Under the pieces are notes generated by a model. The model saw only the letters and a program-made list of their open reading frames with translations. It made no database searches and was not told the DNA's origin. From contig NZ_WJYO01000002.1 of the NCBI RefSeq assembly GCF_010994095.1, positions 62,001-126,000 on the forward strand: 64,000 nt of DNA, given 5' to 3'. This stretch comes from Mumia xiangluensis (GTDB lineage: Bacteria > Actinomycetota > Actinomycetes > Propionibacteriales > Nocardioidaceae). The stretch's first letter is position 1; every line of letters begins with the position of its first letter. This document shows positions 28,935-37,324 of the stretch, in pieces. The position numbers were made by a program, and so were the translations under genes.

Positions 28935-29299
28935 CAGGCCTTGCCGTCCTCGTCCACGGGACGGTCGTCAGGGGCGGTCGGGGCGTCGTCGGCCGCCGCA
29001 TCGGAGGTCGGTGCGTCGGGCCCCGGCGCCGGGTCGACGATCTTGGCGACGACGTTGCGGTGAGCCTCGATCTCGACCCCGGGGGCGATCTCCAGGGTCA
29101 GCGTCTCGTCGTCGAGCGCCGTCACCGTGCCGAAGATCCCGCTGGTGAGCATGACCTTCGAGCCGACGGACGTCTTGCCCTGCATGTCGAGGAACTCGCG
29201 GCGGCGCTTGCCCTGCGGCCGGATGATGAAGAGGTAGAACACGAGGACGAGCAGGATGATCGGCAGCAGCTGAGCGATTTCCACGGTGGCTCCAGGCAT
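28934..29299 (-). CDS. yajC: Preprotein translocase accessory subunit YajC
   Basis: A 121-residue single-pass membrane protein of the Sec holotranslocon. It has the membrane segment AQLLPIILLVLVFYLFIIRP at about residues 9-28 and the conserved cytoplasmic block GKRRREFLDMQGKTSVGSKVMLTSGIFGTV. The C-terminus is acidic and Pro/Ala-rich. It lies between ruvB and apt. Its usual partners SecD and SecF are not encoded next to it. Confidence 0.93.
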   Translation of the reverse strand: MPGATVEIAQLLPIILLVLVFYLFIIRPQGKRRREFLDMQGKTSVGSKVMLTSGIFGTVTALDDETLTLEIAPGVEIEAHRNVVAKIVDPAPGPDAPTSDAAADDAPTAPDDRPVDEDGKA

Positions 29300-29351
29300 C
29301 GGTGTCGGGGGCTTCGACGTGCGGGGCCGAGTCTATCGGTGCGGCGGAAGG

Positions 29352-30434
29352 CTACTCCAACGGCAGGGCTGGGTCTCCCAGCGGCGCGGGTGGCCGGAGG
29401 CCGAGGTGCTCCCACGCCTTCGCCGTCGCGACCCGCCCCCGCGGCGTGCGCGCGAGGAACCCCTGGCGTACGAGGAACGGCTCCGCGACCTCCTCGACGG
29501 TCTCGCGCTCCTCGCCGACCGCGACGGCGAGCGTCGACACCCCGACGGGGCCGCCACCGAAGCTCCGGCACAGCGCCTCGAGGACTCCCCTGTCGAGGCG
29601 GTCCAGGCCGATCCGGTCGACCTCGTACAGGTCGAGCGCCCGGTGCGCGATCTCGAGGTCGACGACTCCGTTGCCGCGCACCTCGGCGTAGTCGCGCACC
29701 CGGCGCAGCAACCGGTTGGCGATGCGGGGTGTGCCGCGCGACCGCGAAGCGATCTCCAGCCCGCCGTTGGGCGTCGTCTCCACGCCGAGCAGCGCTGCCG
29801 AGCGCTCGACGATGCGGTGCAGCTCGGCTGCCTCGTAGTACTCGAGCTGGGCCGTGAAGCCGAACCGGTCCCGCAGCGGCCCCGGCAGCAGGCCCGCGCG
29901 CGTCGTCGCGCCGACGAGGGTGAACTGCGGGATCTGCAGCGGGATCGCCGTCGCGCCGGGGCCCTTGCCGATCACGACGTCGACACGGAAGTCCTCCATC
30001 GCCATGTAGAGGAGCTCCTCGGCGGGCCGTGCCATCCGGTGGATCTCGTCGACGAACAGGACGTCGCCCTCGTTGATGCCGGACAGGATCGCTGCCAGGT
30101 CACCCGCGTGCTGGATCGCCGGACCGCTGGTGAGCCGCAGCGAGGTGCCGAGCTCGGCGGCGATGATCATCGCGAGCGTCGTCTTGCCGAGACCGGGAGG
30201 TCCGGAGAGGAGGACGTGGTCCGGGGTCCGGCCGCGGGCGCGCGCCGCGGTCAGCACCAGGGCGAGCTGCTCGCGCACCCGCTCCTGACCGATCAGCTCG
30301 TCGAGGGACCGAGGTCGGAGCGCAGCCTCGTACGCCTGCTCGTCCGAGGCGACGTCGGGCTGGACGAGGCGGGACTCGAGCTCGGCCTGCTCGGCCGCGT
30401 CGAGGTGGCGGGTGCCGCGGGGGTCGTCGCTCAT
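29352..30434 (-). CDS. ruvB: Holliday junction branch-migration helicase RuvB
   Basis: A 360-residue AAA+ motor that drives branch migration with RuvA. Walker A is GPPGLGKTT at residues 78-86, Walker [11 protein letters not shown], sensor 1 [10 protein letters not shown], and the C-terminal winged helix contains [22 protein letters not shown] and [16 protein letters not shown]. It is third in the ruvC-ruvA-ruvB operon and starts 11 bases after ruvA. The operon would be LexA-controlled through the box at 31757-31772. Confidence 0.97.
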   Translation of the reverse strand: MSDDPRGTRHLDAAEQAELESRLVQPDVASDEQAYEAALRPRSLDELIGQERVREQLALVLTAARARGRTPDHVLLSGPPGLGKTTLAMIIAAELGTSLRLTSGPAIQHAGDLAAILSGINEGDVLFVDEIHRMARPAEELLYMAMEDFRVDVVIGKGPGATAIPLQIPQFTLVGATTRAGLLPGPLRDRFGFTAQLEYYEAAELHRIVERSAALLGVETTPNGGLEIASRSRGTPRIANRLLRRVRDYAEVRGNGVVDLEIAHRALDLYEVDRIGLDRLDRGVLEALCRSFGGGPVGVSTLAVAVGEERETVEEVAEPFLVRQGFLARTPRGRVATAKAWEHLGLRPPAPLGDPALPLE

Positions 30435-30445
30435 CCGGTGCTCCC

Positions 30446-31075
30446 TTACGCCTTCGACAGCGATCGCAGTGCGGCGCGCAGCAGCTCGCCGACATCGACG
30501 CCCTTGGCGCTCTCAGCCTGCGCTTCCGCGGTCGGGGAGACGGCGGCGACCGCCGTCTCGGCCTCGCGCGCGCTCCAGCCGAGTCCGACCAGGGCGCCGT
30601 GGACCTGCGCCCGCCAGTCGTCCTCGCTCGGTGGGGCTGCAGGCGCGGCGGCGGCCGTACGGGAGACGAGCGCGGCAGCGCCGATCCGGTCCTTGAGCTC
30701 CAGCACGATGCGCTGGGCGCCCTTCCTGCCGATCCCCGGGACCTTCGTCAGCGCGGCGAGGTCCTCGTGGGCGACGGCCTGGCGGAGGCCCTCGGCGCCG
30801 AGGACCGCGATGATCGCCTGCGCGACCTTCGGGCCGACGCCGCTCGCGGTCTGCGCCAGCTCGAAGGTGTCGCGGGCGTCGTCGTCGGCGAACCCGTACA
30901 GCGTCATCGAGTCCTCGCGGACGACCAGACTCGTGGCGACCTGCGCCTGCTCGCCGTGCCTCAGCTCGGCGATCGTGCCGGGGGTGCACTGCACGAGCAT
31001 GCCGACGCCTCCCACGTCGAGGACCGCCGAGTCGAGGCCGGTGGACGCGACAGTGCCGCGGACGAAGGCGATCAT
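30446..31075 (-). CDS. ruvA: Holliday junction DNA-binding protein RuvA
   Basis: A 209-residue junction-binding subunit. The OB-fold domain begins [20 protein letters not shown]. The helix-hairpin-helix domains contain [18 protein letters not shown] and [21 protein letters not shown], and an Ala-rich linker leads to the RuvB-interacting domain III. It overlaps the ruvC stop by 4 bases. All domains are present and the length is normal. Confidence 0.96.
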   Translation of the reverse strand: MIAFVRGTVASTGLDSAVLDVGGVGMLVQCTPGTIAELRHGEQAQVATSLVVREDSMTLYGFADDDARDTFELAQTASGVGPKVAQAIIAVLGAEGLRQAVAHEDLAALTKVPGIGRKGAQRIVLELKDRIGAAALVSRTAAAAPAAPPSEDDWRAQVHGALVGLGWSAREAETAVAAVSPTAEAQAESAKGVDVGELLRAALRSLSKA

Positions 31076-31734
31076 CGTGGCTTCCCTTCAGGGTGGGGGC
31101 GGGGAGGGTCGACGCGAGCGGACCTGGGGCGAGGAGGCACGGCCGCGGGTGCGCTGGGGATGCGGGAGCGGATCGGCTCGGCGGCCGTGCGTACGGGGGC
31201 GGACCCGCGGCGAGCGGCGGCGACCGCCGCGTCGAGGCGGCTCACCGACGTGCCGCGCCAGACGTGGCAGATGGCAAGTGCGAGGGCGTCCGCCGCGTCG
31301 GCGGGCCTGGGTGCGCGGTCGAGGCCGAGGAGCCGCGTCACCATCGCGGTGACCTGCGCCTTGTCGGCGCGCCCGTTGCCGGTCACGGCGGCCTTCACCT
31401 CGCTGGGCGTGTGGAGGGCGACCGGGATGCCGTGACGCGCGGCGACCACCATCGCCACGCCGCTGGCCTGTGCCGTCCCCATCACCGTCGAGACGTTGTT
31501 CTGGGAGAAGACTCGCTCCACCGCGACGACGTCCGGCTGGTATGCCGCGATCGCCTCGGCGAGCCCCTGCTCGATCGCGAGCAGCCGGTGAGCGACGTCG
31601 TCGTCGGACGGGGTCCTGATGACGTCCACGGACACGGCACGGAGCGTACGTCCGACGCGACCGTCGACGACGCCGACACCGCACCGCGTCAGGCCGGGGT
31701 CGACACCGAGGACACGCAGGGTGCCGGCGCTCAT
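31072..31734 (-). CDS. ruvC: Holliday junction resolvase RuvC
   Basis: A 220-residue RNase H-fold endonuclease that resolves four-way junctions. I start it at the ATG at 31734 ([19 protein letters not shown]), with GAGG just upstream; an ATG at 31764 lies inside the LexA-type box and would add ten unrelated residues. Catalytic acidic residues are Asp12, the Glu in [11 protein letters not shown], and the Asp pair in [10 protein letters not shown]. The C-terminal 35 residues are Pro/Arg-rich, longer than in E. coli. It heads ruvCAB. Confidence 0.95.
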   Translation of the reverse strand: MSAGTLRVLGVDPGLTRCGVGVVDGRVGRTLRAVSVDVIRTPSDDDVAHRLLAIEQGLAEAIAAYQPDVVAVERVFSQNNVSTVMGTAQASGVAMVVAARHGIPVALHTPSEVKAAVTGNGRADKAQVTAMVTRLLGLDRAPRPADAADALALAICHVWRGTSVSRLDAAVAAARRGSAPVRTAAEPIRSRIPSAPAAVPPRPRSARVDPPRPHPEGKPR

Positions 31735-31756
31735 GCCGCCTCGTACGAGGCCGTGG

Positions 31757-31772
31757 GCGAACACATGTTCGA
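31757..31772 (-). promoter_or_regulatory. LexA (SOS) operator upstream of ruvCAB
   Basis: Read on the minus strand, TCGAACATGTGTTCGC matches the actinobacterial LexA box TCGAAC-N4-GTTCGA at all but the last base. It lies 23 bases upstream of the ruvC ATG. TAGGGT at 31774-31779, immediately before it, is a plausible -10 box, so LexA would block the promoter. Confidence 0.7.
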
Positions 31773-31823
31773 CACCCTATCCGGGCACGTCGGTTTCCCG
31801 ACGGCGACGCGCCGACGACGAGA

Positions 31824-31854
31824 GGGCCCCTCCGCGGCGTACGCGGAGGGGCCC
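31824..31854 (-). terminator. Strong terminator-like hairpin after the csbD-like gene
   Basis: A perfect 13-bp stem, GGGCCCCTCCGCG (31824-31836) with 31842-31854, closes a five-base loop. It lies 20 bases past the csbD-like stop codon and upstream of ruvC, so it would insulate the ruvCAB promoter from read-through. Confidence 0.7.
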
Positions 31855-31874
31855 CCCTGTCTAGGAGCGACGGC

Positions 31875-32048
31875 CTACTTCTTGAAGGCGTCCTTGACGT
31901 TCTCGCCGGCCTTCTTGATGTCGGCCTTGCTCTGGTCGGCCTTGCCCTCGGCCTCCTGGGACTCGTCGCCCCGTGCCTTGCCGGCGGCTTCCTTGGCCTT
32001 GCCCTTGAGGTCCTCGCCGGTGTTCTGCAGCTTGTCGTCCAGACCCAT
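31875..32048 (-). CDS. CsbD-like stress-response protein
   Basis: A 57-residue, Lys/Glu/Ala-rich, probably disordered protein: MGLDDKLQNTGEDLKGKAKE, then a second K-rich half ending GENVKDAFKK. This is the CsbD/YjbJ-type composition, associated with general stress regulons in other bacteria. I chose the ATG at 32048 because GAGGAG lies 9 bases upstream; the ATG at 32057 abuts that site too closely. A strong terminator follows, so it is monocistronic. Confidence 0.8.
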   Translation of the reverse strand: MGLDDKLQNTGEDLKGKAKEAAGKARGDESQEAEGKADQSKADIKKAGENVKDAFKK

Positions 32049-32136
32049 CGCAGTCATCTCCTCGAGATCGGATTCATCTTCGACCGTACGGTGGGTACCC
32101 GCCGGCGTCAGATCGATGCGCGTCACAGGGCGTGAG

Positions 32137-32511
32137 CTAGAGCGCGAAGAACCACGCGTCGACCGAGCCGGCCTGGCCCGGGGTGCGCCAGCCGGCGGCA
32201 CCACCCTGGCCCGGTCGGTACGGCGCGTGCGACGGGTCGTCCACGGTGCTCGCGGCCCACGGGAGGGCGTACAGCGCCGCGGCGATCTCCTTGATCCGGT
32301 GTTCCGTCTCGGAGTGCCGTGGCGCCGGCTCGACGTGCATGACGACGCCGTCGCACGTCACGACGATCGGGCGCCTGCCGAGATCGGAGTCCGCAGGCGG
32401 CGCGGCCGAGCCGTCGGCGAACTCGGGCATCCACGGGACCGGCTCGCCGAAGTCGGCATGCTGCCGCCGCGCGATGCGCCAGAAGGTCCCGCCCGGCCGC
32501 AGGATGTCCAT
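32137..32511 (-). CDS. Hypothetical protein, copy 1 of a tandem paralogous pair
   Basis: A 124-residue protein of unknown function (MDILRPGGTFWRIARRQHAD). Its central block VVTCDGVVMHVEPAPR and TEHRIKEIAAALYALPWAAS are shared almost word for word with the next gene upstream (32565-32948). The Gly/Pro-rich C-terminus (YRPGQGGAAGWRTPGQAG) is variable between the two. No signal peptide or membrane helix is seen. The two genes are head-to-tail with a gap of 53 bases. Confidence 0.7.
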   Translation of the reverse strand: MDILRPGGTFWRIARRQHADFGEPVPWMPEFADGSAAPPADSDLGRRPIVVTCDGVVMHVEPAPRHSETEHRIKEIAAALYALPWAASTVDDPSHAPYRPGQGGAAGWRTPGQAGSVDAWFFAL

Positions 32512-32564
32512 GGGGCCATCGTCGCACCGGGGGCGCTCAGGTGGAAGGACGCTTGCGCCTCGCG

Positions 32565-32948
32565 TCAGGAGGCGGACAACCCGTTGTCGGTCCAGCCACC
32601 ACCCTGACCCGGTACGCCCCAGCCACCCGTGGTGCCCGGCCCTGGACCCGGTCGGTACGGCTCGTGCGACGGATCGTTCTCAGTCCCGGCCGCCCACGGG
32701 AGGGCGTACAGCGCCGCGGCGATCTCCTTGATCCGGTGTTCCGTCTCGCGGCGACGCGGCGCCGGCTCGACGTGCATGACGACGCCGTCGCACGTCACGA
32801 CGACCGGGCGCCGGCCGAGATCGGCCCGCGTCGGCGGGCCGGCAGCGGCTCCGGCGAACTCCGCCATCCAGGGCAGGGGGTCACCGAAGTCGGTCTGCCG
32901 CCGACGTGCGATGCGCCAGAAGGTCCCGCCCGGGCGAAGGATGTCCAT
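32565..32948 (-). CDS. Hypothetical protein, copy 2 of a tandem paralogous pair
   Basis: A 127-residue protein starting MDILRPGGTFWRIARRRQTD and sharing the DLGRRPVVVTCDGVVMHVEP and TEHRIKEIAAALYALPWAAG blocks with its downstream neighbour. I chose the ATG at 32948 by alignment with the other copy, where only that start is possible; the near-identical upstream bases confirm the duplication extends past the start codon. The tail is Gly/Pro/Trp-rich. Function unknown. Confidence 0.7.
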   Translation of the reverse strand: MDILRPGGTFWRIARRRQTDFGDPLPWMAEFAGAAAGPPTRADLGRRPVVVTCDGVVMHVEPAPRRRETEHRIKEIAAALYALPWAAGTENDPSHEPYRPGPGPGTTGGWGVPGQGGGWTDNGLSAS

Positions 32949-32975
32949 GAGCGGCATCATCGCACCGTGACGGGG

Positions 32976-33449
32976 TCAGGCGGAAGGGCTCCCGGGCTGC
33001 TGCTGCCAGTCGCCGCCGAGCTGGTACGGGTCACCGGTGGTGTCCACGAGCGTCGTCGCGGGTCGGGTCCGGATCTCTTCGCCGATGGCGCGGATCCTGG
33101 CGCCCGACGCCCACCATCCCTTCACCCGCTCCGTCCCGACCACGGCGCCCCCGCGGCGTACGACGATCGTCCAGCCGACGAACAGCGCCCGGGCGAGCAC
33201 GACCACGGGAAGCAGCATCAGCAGGATCGCCAGCTCCAGCCCGAGCAGCAGGAAGAGGACCGCTCCGGCGACCACGACCGGCAGGACGAAGACCAGCCAG
33301 AGGGTCAGGAGGATCGGGTCGTCGGGTACGTAGCTCCCGCCGCCGCCGCCGCTCGGCAGGTAGTCGAGCAGGTTCTTCGACCGCACGCGCCAGGGCAGCC
33401 ACCTCCGGCGCACGCTCCAGCGGACGCCGTCGGCGTCACGGACCTTCAT
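32976..33449 (-). CDS. Hypothetical membrane protein
   Basis: A 157-residue protein. The N-terminus is basic (WSVRRRWLPWRVRSKNLLDY) with a Gly5 stretch. Two adjacent membrane segments at about residues 46-92 (PILLTLWLVFVLPVVVAGAV, then a Leu-rich helix) follow, and then a soluble tail with GTERVKGWWASGARIRAIGE. It resembles small actinobacterial membrane proteins of unknown role. It is 25 bases downstream of yebC and 27 upstream of the paralogous pair. Confidence 0.65.
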   Translation of the reverse strand: MKVRDADGVRWSVRRRWLPWRVRSKNLLDYLPSGGGGGSYVPDDPILLTLWLVFVLPVVVAGAVLFLLLGLELAILLMLLPVVVLARALFVGWTIVVRRGGAVVGTERVKGWWASGARIRAIGEEIRTRPATTLVDTTGDPYQLGGDWQQQPGSPSA

Positions 33450-33474
33450 CAGGGGATCTCCCGTACGTCGTGCG

Positions 33475-34236
33475 TCAGCCGAGCTGCGCCATGACCTCGT
33501 CGGACGCGTCGAAGTTGGCGAAGACGTTCTGGACGTCGTCGCAGTCCTCCAGCGCGTCGATGAGGCGGAGAACCTTGCCTGCTGCGTCGGCGTCGACCTC
33601 GACCGTCATCGACGGCACGAACGACGACTCGGCCGAGTCGTAGTCGATCCCGGCGTCCTGCAGCGCCGTACGGACGACGACGACGTCACCGGCCTCGCTG
33701 ATGACCTCGAAGGACCCGTCGAGGTCGTTGACGTCCTCGGCGCCGGCGTCGAGGACCACCTCGAGGAGGTCGTCCTCGGTGATCGTCTTGTCGCCCTGGT
33801 CGGCGGGCACGATGACGACGCCCTTGCGGGAGAACATGTAGGCGACCGAGCCCGGGTCGGCCATGTTGCCACCGTTGCGGGTCATCGCCGTGCGCACCTC
33901 CATGGCGGCACGGTTCTTGTTGTCGGTGAGGCACTCGACGAGCAGCGCGACGCCACCCGGGGCGTAGCCCTCGTACATGATCGTCGTGTAGTCGACACCC
34001 GCACCGTCGAGGCCACCGCCGCGCTTGACGGCGCGGTCGATGTTGTCGTTCGGGACGGACGACTTCTTGGCCTTCTGGATCGCGTCGTACAGCGTCGGGT
34101 TGCCCGCGGGGTCAGGACCACCGGTGCGCGCGGCGACCTCGATGTTCTTGATCAGCTTGGCGAACATCTTGCCGCGCTTGGCGTCGATGACCGCCTTCTT
34201 GTGCTTGGTGGTCGCCCACTTGGAGTGGCCGGACAC
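33475..34236 (-). CDS. YebC/PmpR family regulator (TACO1-like)
   Basis: A 253-residue protein of the YebC family, known as DNA-binding regulators and, more recently, as factors that relieve ribosome stalling. I chose the GTG at 34236 ([20 protein letters not shown]) because the family begins MSGHSKW and AAGG lies 8 bases upstream; a GTG at 34245 is also possible. Conserved blocks [37 protein letters not shown] and [12 protein letters not shown] follow. In actinobacteria it normally sits between pdxT and ruvC, as here. Confidence 0.93.
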   Translation of the reverse strand: MSGHSKWATTKHKKAVIDAKRGKMFAKLIKNIEVAARTGGPDPAGNPTLYDAIQKAKKSSVPNDNIDRAVKRGGGLDGAGVDYTTIMYEGYAPGGVALLVECLTDNKNRAAMEVRTAMTRNGGNMADPGSVAYMFSRKGVVIVPADQGDKTITEDDLLEVVLDAGAEDVNDLDGSFEVISEAGDVVVVRTALQDAGIDYDSAESSFVPSMTVEVDADAAGKVLRLIDALEDCDDVQNVFANFDASDEVMAQLG

Positions 34237-34347
34237 GGCACTCACCTTCCCTCGCTGTACGACTGCGCTGTGTTACTGCCTGTGGGCCGCGGCTCGCGAC
34301 CGTCCTCGATCCTAGCGGCTGCCCGCTCAGTCCCCGGACCGTACCGG

Positions 34348-34451
34348 CCGTCGGTGCCTCAGCGTCCACCGCCGTACGACGTCCGTACCCGTCGGTGCCT
34401 CAGCGTCCACCGTCAGCCGCGGCCTGGACGCCCAGCCACCGCCGTACGACG
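34348..34451. repeat. Short direct repeats between yebC and pdxT
   Basis: A 24-bp sequence containing GTCGGTGCCTCAGCGTCCAC occurs at 34348-34371 and 34389-34412. A 16-bp sequence CCACCGCCGTACGACG occurs at 34366-34381 and 34436-34451. The whole 237-bp gap between the two genes holds no gene and must contain the yebC promoter. Confidence 0.75.
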
Positions 34452-34473
34452 CTCAGCCCGCAGGCGGGTCCGC

Positions 34474-35076
34474 TCAGACGCCGGAGCGCACCATGTCGAC
34501 GAACATCCGGTGGAGCCGGTGGTCGCTGCCGAGCTCGGGGTGGAACGACGCGGCGACCAGCCGGCCCTGGCGTACGACGACCGGGTGGACGCCGTCAGCA
34601 CCGCGGTCGACGGTCGCGAGGACCTCGACGTCGGGGCCGCAGCTGTCGACCCAGGGCCCGCGGATGAAGACCGCGTGCAGGGGGCCGTCGAGGCCGGCCA
34701 CCTCGAGGTCGGTCTCGAACGAGTCGACCTGCCGGCCGAACGCGTTGCGCCGCACCGTCATGTCGATGCCGCCGAAGGTCTGCTGGCCCTCGATGCCACC
34801 GACGATCCGGTCGGCCAGCATGATCATGCCGGCGCACGTGCCGAGGACCGGCATGCCCTCGGCGATCCGGTCGCGGACCGGGTCCCGCAGGTCGAAGGCG
34901 CGCGAGAGCTTGTCGATGGTGGTCGACTCGCCACCGGGGACGACCAGCGCGTCCACCGACTCGAGCTCGCCGACCCTGCGGACGGAGGTCGCCTCCGCAC
35001 CGCTCTCCTCCAGCATCCGCAGGTGCTCCCGGACATCCCCCTGCAGCGCGAGGACGCCCACGTGGAGTGCGCTCAC
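34474..35076 (-). CDS. pdxT: Pyridoxal 5'-phosphate synthase glutaminase subunit
   Basis: A 200-residue class I glutaminase that feeds ammonia to PdxS. The GTG at 35076 ([20 protein letters not shown]) overlaps the preceding gene by 4 bases; in-frame codons upstream lie within that gene. The catalytic Cys81 is in LGTCAGM, the oxyanion/Gln-binding [10 protein letters not shown] is present, and His and Glu are in SFHPELGSD. Its partner pdxS is two genes upstream, with an unrelated gene between them. Confidence 0.95.
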   Translation of the reverse strand: MSALHVGVLALQGDVREHLRMLEESGAEATSVRRVGELESVDALVVPGGESTTIDKLSRAFDLRDPVRDRIAEGMPVLGTCAGMIMLADRIVGGIEGQQTFGGIDMTVRRNAFGRQVDSFETDLEVAGLDGPLHAVFIRGPWVDSCGPDVEVLATVDRGADGVHPVVVRQGRLVAASFHPELGSDHRLHRMFVDMVRSGV

Positions 35077-35660
35077 GCGCCACCCGCCTCGGTGTCCGTG
35101 CGGCGCCGGTGCCAGAAGGCACGGACCTCGATACGGCCTTCGTCGAAGTGGGCCGCCAGCCCTTGTGCGTCGAGCGCCGCAAGCACCTCGGTGCACAGCG
35201 GGTCGCCGTCGGCGACGTTCGCGGAGTCGGCGTGCCAGACGTTGATCTCGAGCATGCCGTGGTCGACGGCGTGCCAGACGTCGGCCGGCGTGAACCAGAC
35301 GACGCCGCGCAGGCTTCCCGGCTCCGACGCGCGCAGGACCGCCGTGGCACCCCAGTGGTCGTCGACGCCCTGGAGCACGGTGTAGCCGGCGGCTCCGAGA
35401 GCGGCGAAGGCGTCCTGCAGCGCGTCGTAGTCGGTCCGTGACGGCCAGCTCGCCTGGTCCGCGACCAGGGAATCGCGCTCGCGAGCGACCAGGCGGCGAG
35501 CCTCGCCCTCGGCATCCGAGAGTCCTGCGTCCTCGCGCGCCGCGACCGCGACCTCAGCCACGCACGCGTCGTCGTCGGTCAGACCCGCGCGGACGAGCAC
35601 GCGGGCGTAGCCGCGCAACGCGTCCTCGTCGGTCAGCTTCGGCGCCGAGAAGAACGGCAC
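35073..35660 (-). CDS. Conserved hypothetical protein between pdxS and pdxT
   Basis: A 195-residue acidic, soluble protein ([20 protein letters not shown]). The first half is helical ([24 protein letters not shown]). The second half is alpha/beta with [20 protein letters not shown] and [20 protein letters not shown]. The latter half recalls DUF6891-type proteins, but this is from memory and weak. It overlaps pdxT by 4 bases and lies 4 bases after pdxS, so it is firmly inside the vitamin B6 operon. A role in PLP synthesis is only an inference from position. Confidence 0.7.
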   Translation of the reverse strand: MPFFSAPKLTDEDALRGYARVLVRAGLTDDDACVAEVAVAAREDAGLSDAEGEARRLVARERDSLVADQASWPSRTDYDALQDAFAALGAAGYTVLQGVDDHWGATAVLRASEPGSLRGVVWFTPADVWHAVDHGMLEINVWHADSANVADGDPLCTEVLAALDAQGLAAHFDEGRIEVRAFWHRRRTDTEAGGA

Positions 35661-35664
35661 CCGG

Positions 35665-36594
35665 TCACCAGCCTCGCTCGGCCAGCCGGTGCGGCTCGGG
35701 GACGTCGGCCACGTTGATGCCGACCATCGCCTCGCCCAGTCCGCGCGACACCTTGGCGATCACGTCCGGGTCGTCGAAGAACGTGGTGGCCTTGACGATC
35801 GCCTGGGCACGCTCGGCAGGGTTGCCGGACTTGAAGATGCCCGAGCCGACGAACACGCCCTCGGCACCCAGCTGCATCATCATCGCTGCGTCCGACGGCG
35901 TCGCGATGCCGCCCGCGGTGAACAGGACGACCGGCAGCTTGCCCTTCTCGGCGACCTCGCGCACCAGCTCGTACGGCGCCTGGAGCTCCTTGGCAGCGAC
36001 GTACAGCTCGTCGGTCGGCAGCGTCTGGAGGCGGCGGATCTCGTCGCGCAGCGCCCGCATGTGGGTCGTCGCGTTGGAGACGTCGCCGGTGCCGGCCTCA
36101 CCCTTGGAGCGGATCATCGCCGCACCCTCGGTGATGCGGCGCAGAGCCTCGCCCAGGTTGGTCGCCCCGCACACGAACGGCACGGTGAAGGCCCACTTGT
36201 CGATGTGGTGCGCGTAGTCGGCCGGCGTCAGCACCTCGGACTCGTCGATGTAGTCGACGCCGAGCGACTGCAGCACCTGCGCCTCGACGAAGTGGCCGAT
36301 GCGGGCCTTGGCCATCACCGGGATCGACACGGCCTCGACGATGCCGTCGATGAGGTCGGGATCGCTCATGCGTGCGACGCCGCCCTGGGCGCGGATGTCG
36401 GCCGGGACCCGCTCGAGCGCCATCACCGCGACAGCACCGGCGTCCTCGGCGATCTTGGCCTGCTCGGCGTTGACGACGTCCATGATGACGCCACCCTTGA
36501 GCATCTCCGCCATGCCTCGCTTGACGCGGGCGGTGCCGGTCCCCTGCTCGCGGGGAGCGTCGGCGTGAGCGGGCGCGGTCTGGTTGTCGGACAT
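35665..36594 (-). CDS. pdxS: Pyridoxal 5'-phosphate synthase subunit PdxS
   Basis: A 309-residue TIM-barrel synthase that builds PLP from ribose 5-phosphate, glyceraldehyde 3-phosphate and ammonia from PdxT. The start region [24 protein letters not shown], the Lys of [37 protein letters not shown] and [20 protein letters not shown] are all canonical. About 24 extra residues precede the conserved start. A short inverted repeat (GGGACGC with GCGTCCC, 36613-36630) lies in its leader. Confidence 0.97.
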   Translation of the reverse strand: MSDNQTAPAHADAPREQGTGTARVKRGMAEMLKGGVIMDVVNAEQAKIAEDAGAVAVMALERVPADIRAQGGVARMSDPDLIDGIVEAVSIPVMAKARIGHFVEAQVLQSLGVDYIDESEVLTPADYAHHIDKWAFTVPFVCGATNLGEALRRITEGAAMIRSKGEAGTGDVSNATTHMRALRDEIRRLQTLPTDELYVAAKELQAPYELVREVAEKGKLPVVLFTAGGIATPSDAAMMMQLGAEGVFVGSGIFKSGNPAERAQAIVKATTFFDDPDVIAKVSRGLGEAMVGINVADVPEPHRLAERGW

Positions 36595-36733
36595 CAGTCA
36601 CCTCTGGTCGTTGGGACGCTGCGGCGTCCCGTGAACGGATGGCCACATCGTACGTCCGGGGACCGACGCGGTCGCCTGCCCCCGGGCATCTGCCCGCCGG
36701 GCGTCCCGCGGCCGGCCCGCGACCCGCGCCGGG

Positions 36734-37324
36734 TCAGGCCGCGTGCCCGACCTCGGGGCCGACGGGCGGGCGGTCCCGGGCGACGAGGTGCGGAGGCGGG
36801 ACGTCGTCGAAGTCGATGCGGTGCGGCCACGGCGCACGACCCGCCAGGCGTGCCCATCGGACGACGGACTTGCGGCGCATCCGCTGCGTCCGCGCGACCA
36901 GGTCGTCGTGGAAGCGGTGCGCGAGCTGGACGCGTTCGCAGGCGTCGCCGAGGTCCGCGATGAGGCCCGCCCGGGTCTCGTCCGCACTGGCCCAGAGCGC
37001 ATCGACGTCCTCGGCGCTGCCGAAGACCGTCCGCATGACCTCGCTGAGCTCGGTCTCCCTCGCGGGCTGCTCCGCCTTGCCGATCGCCTCGCGGGCGGCG
37101 TCCGCCGCGTCGACGGCGGCCAGGGCGCTCGCCGGGTCGAGCACTCCCCCGGTGGCGACGTTGCGCAGGCACGTCGATCGGTCGAGGAGCTGGCGGTCCA
37201 GTGACGCCTGCGCGGTCGCGAGCCGGATGTGCAGGCGGTCGAGCCGACCAGCGGTCGTGGACAGCGCCACCGTGATCGCCGCGAGGATCGCGCCGATCAC
37301 CAGGACCCACTCGAGCGTGCTCAT
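36734..37324 (-). CDS. LemA-like helical membrane-anchored protein
   Basis: A 196-residue protein. One N-terminal membrane segment (EWVLVIGAILAAITVALSTT) is followed by a long helical domain that begins LDRLHIRLATAQASLDRQLLDR. A second helical block, FHDDLVARTQRMRRKSVVRWARLAGRAP, is in the style of actinobacterial LemA-like proteins. Its ATG overlaps the pimA stop by 4 bases. Conserved linkage with pimA and pdxS suggests a constant but unknown role in this envelope-lipid operon. Confidence 0.65.
   Translation of the reverse strand: MSTLEWVLVIGAILAAITVALSTTAGRLDRLHIRLATAQASLDRQLLDRSTCLRNVATGGVLDPASALAAVDAADAAREAIGKAEQPARETELSEVMRTVFGSAEDVDALWASADETRAGLIADLGDACERVQLAHRFHDDLVARTQRMRRKSVVRWARLAGRAPWPHRIDFDDVPPPHLVARDRPPVGPEVGHAA

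Noticed and set aside
31735-31764. Upstream ATG for ruvC
   Set aside because: It lies inside the LexA-type box and adds ten residues without conservation; the ATG at 31734 has a ribosome-binding site and begins the conserved sequence.
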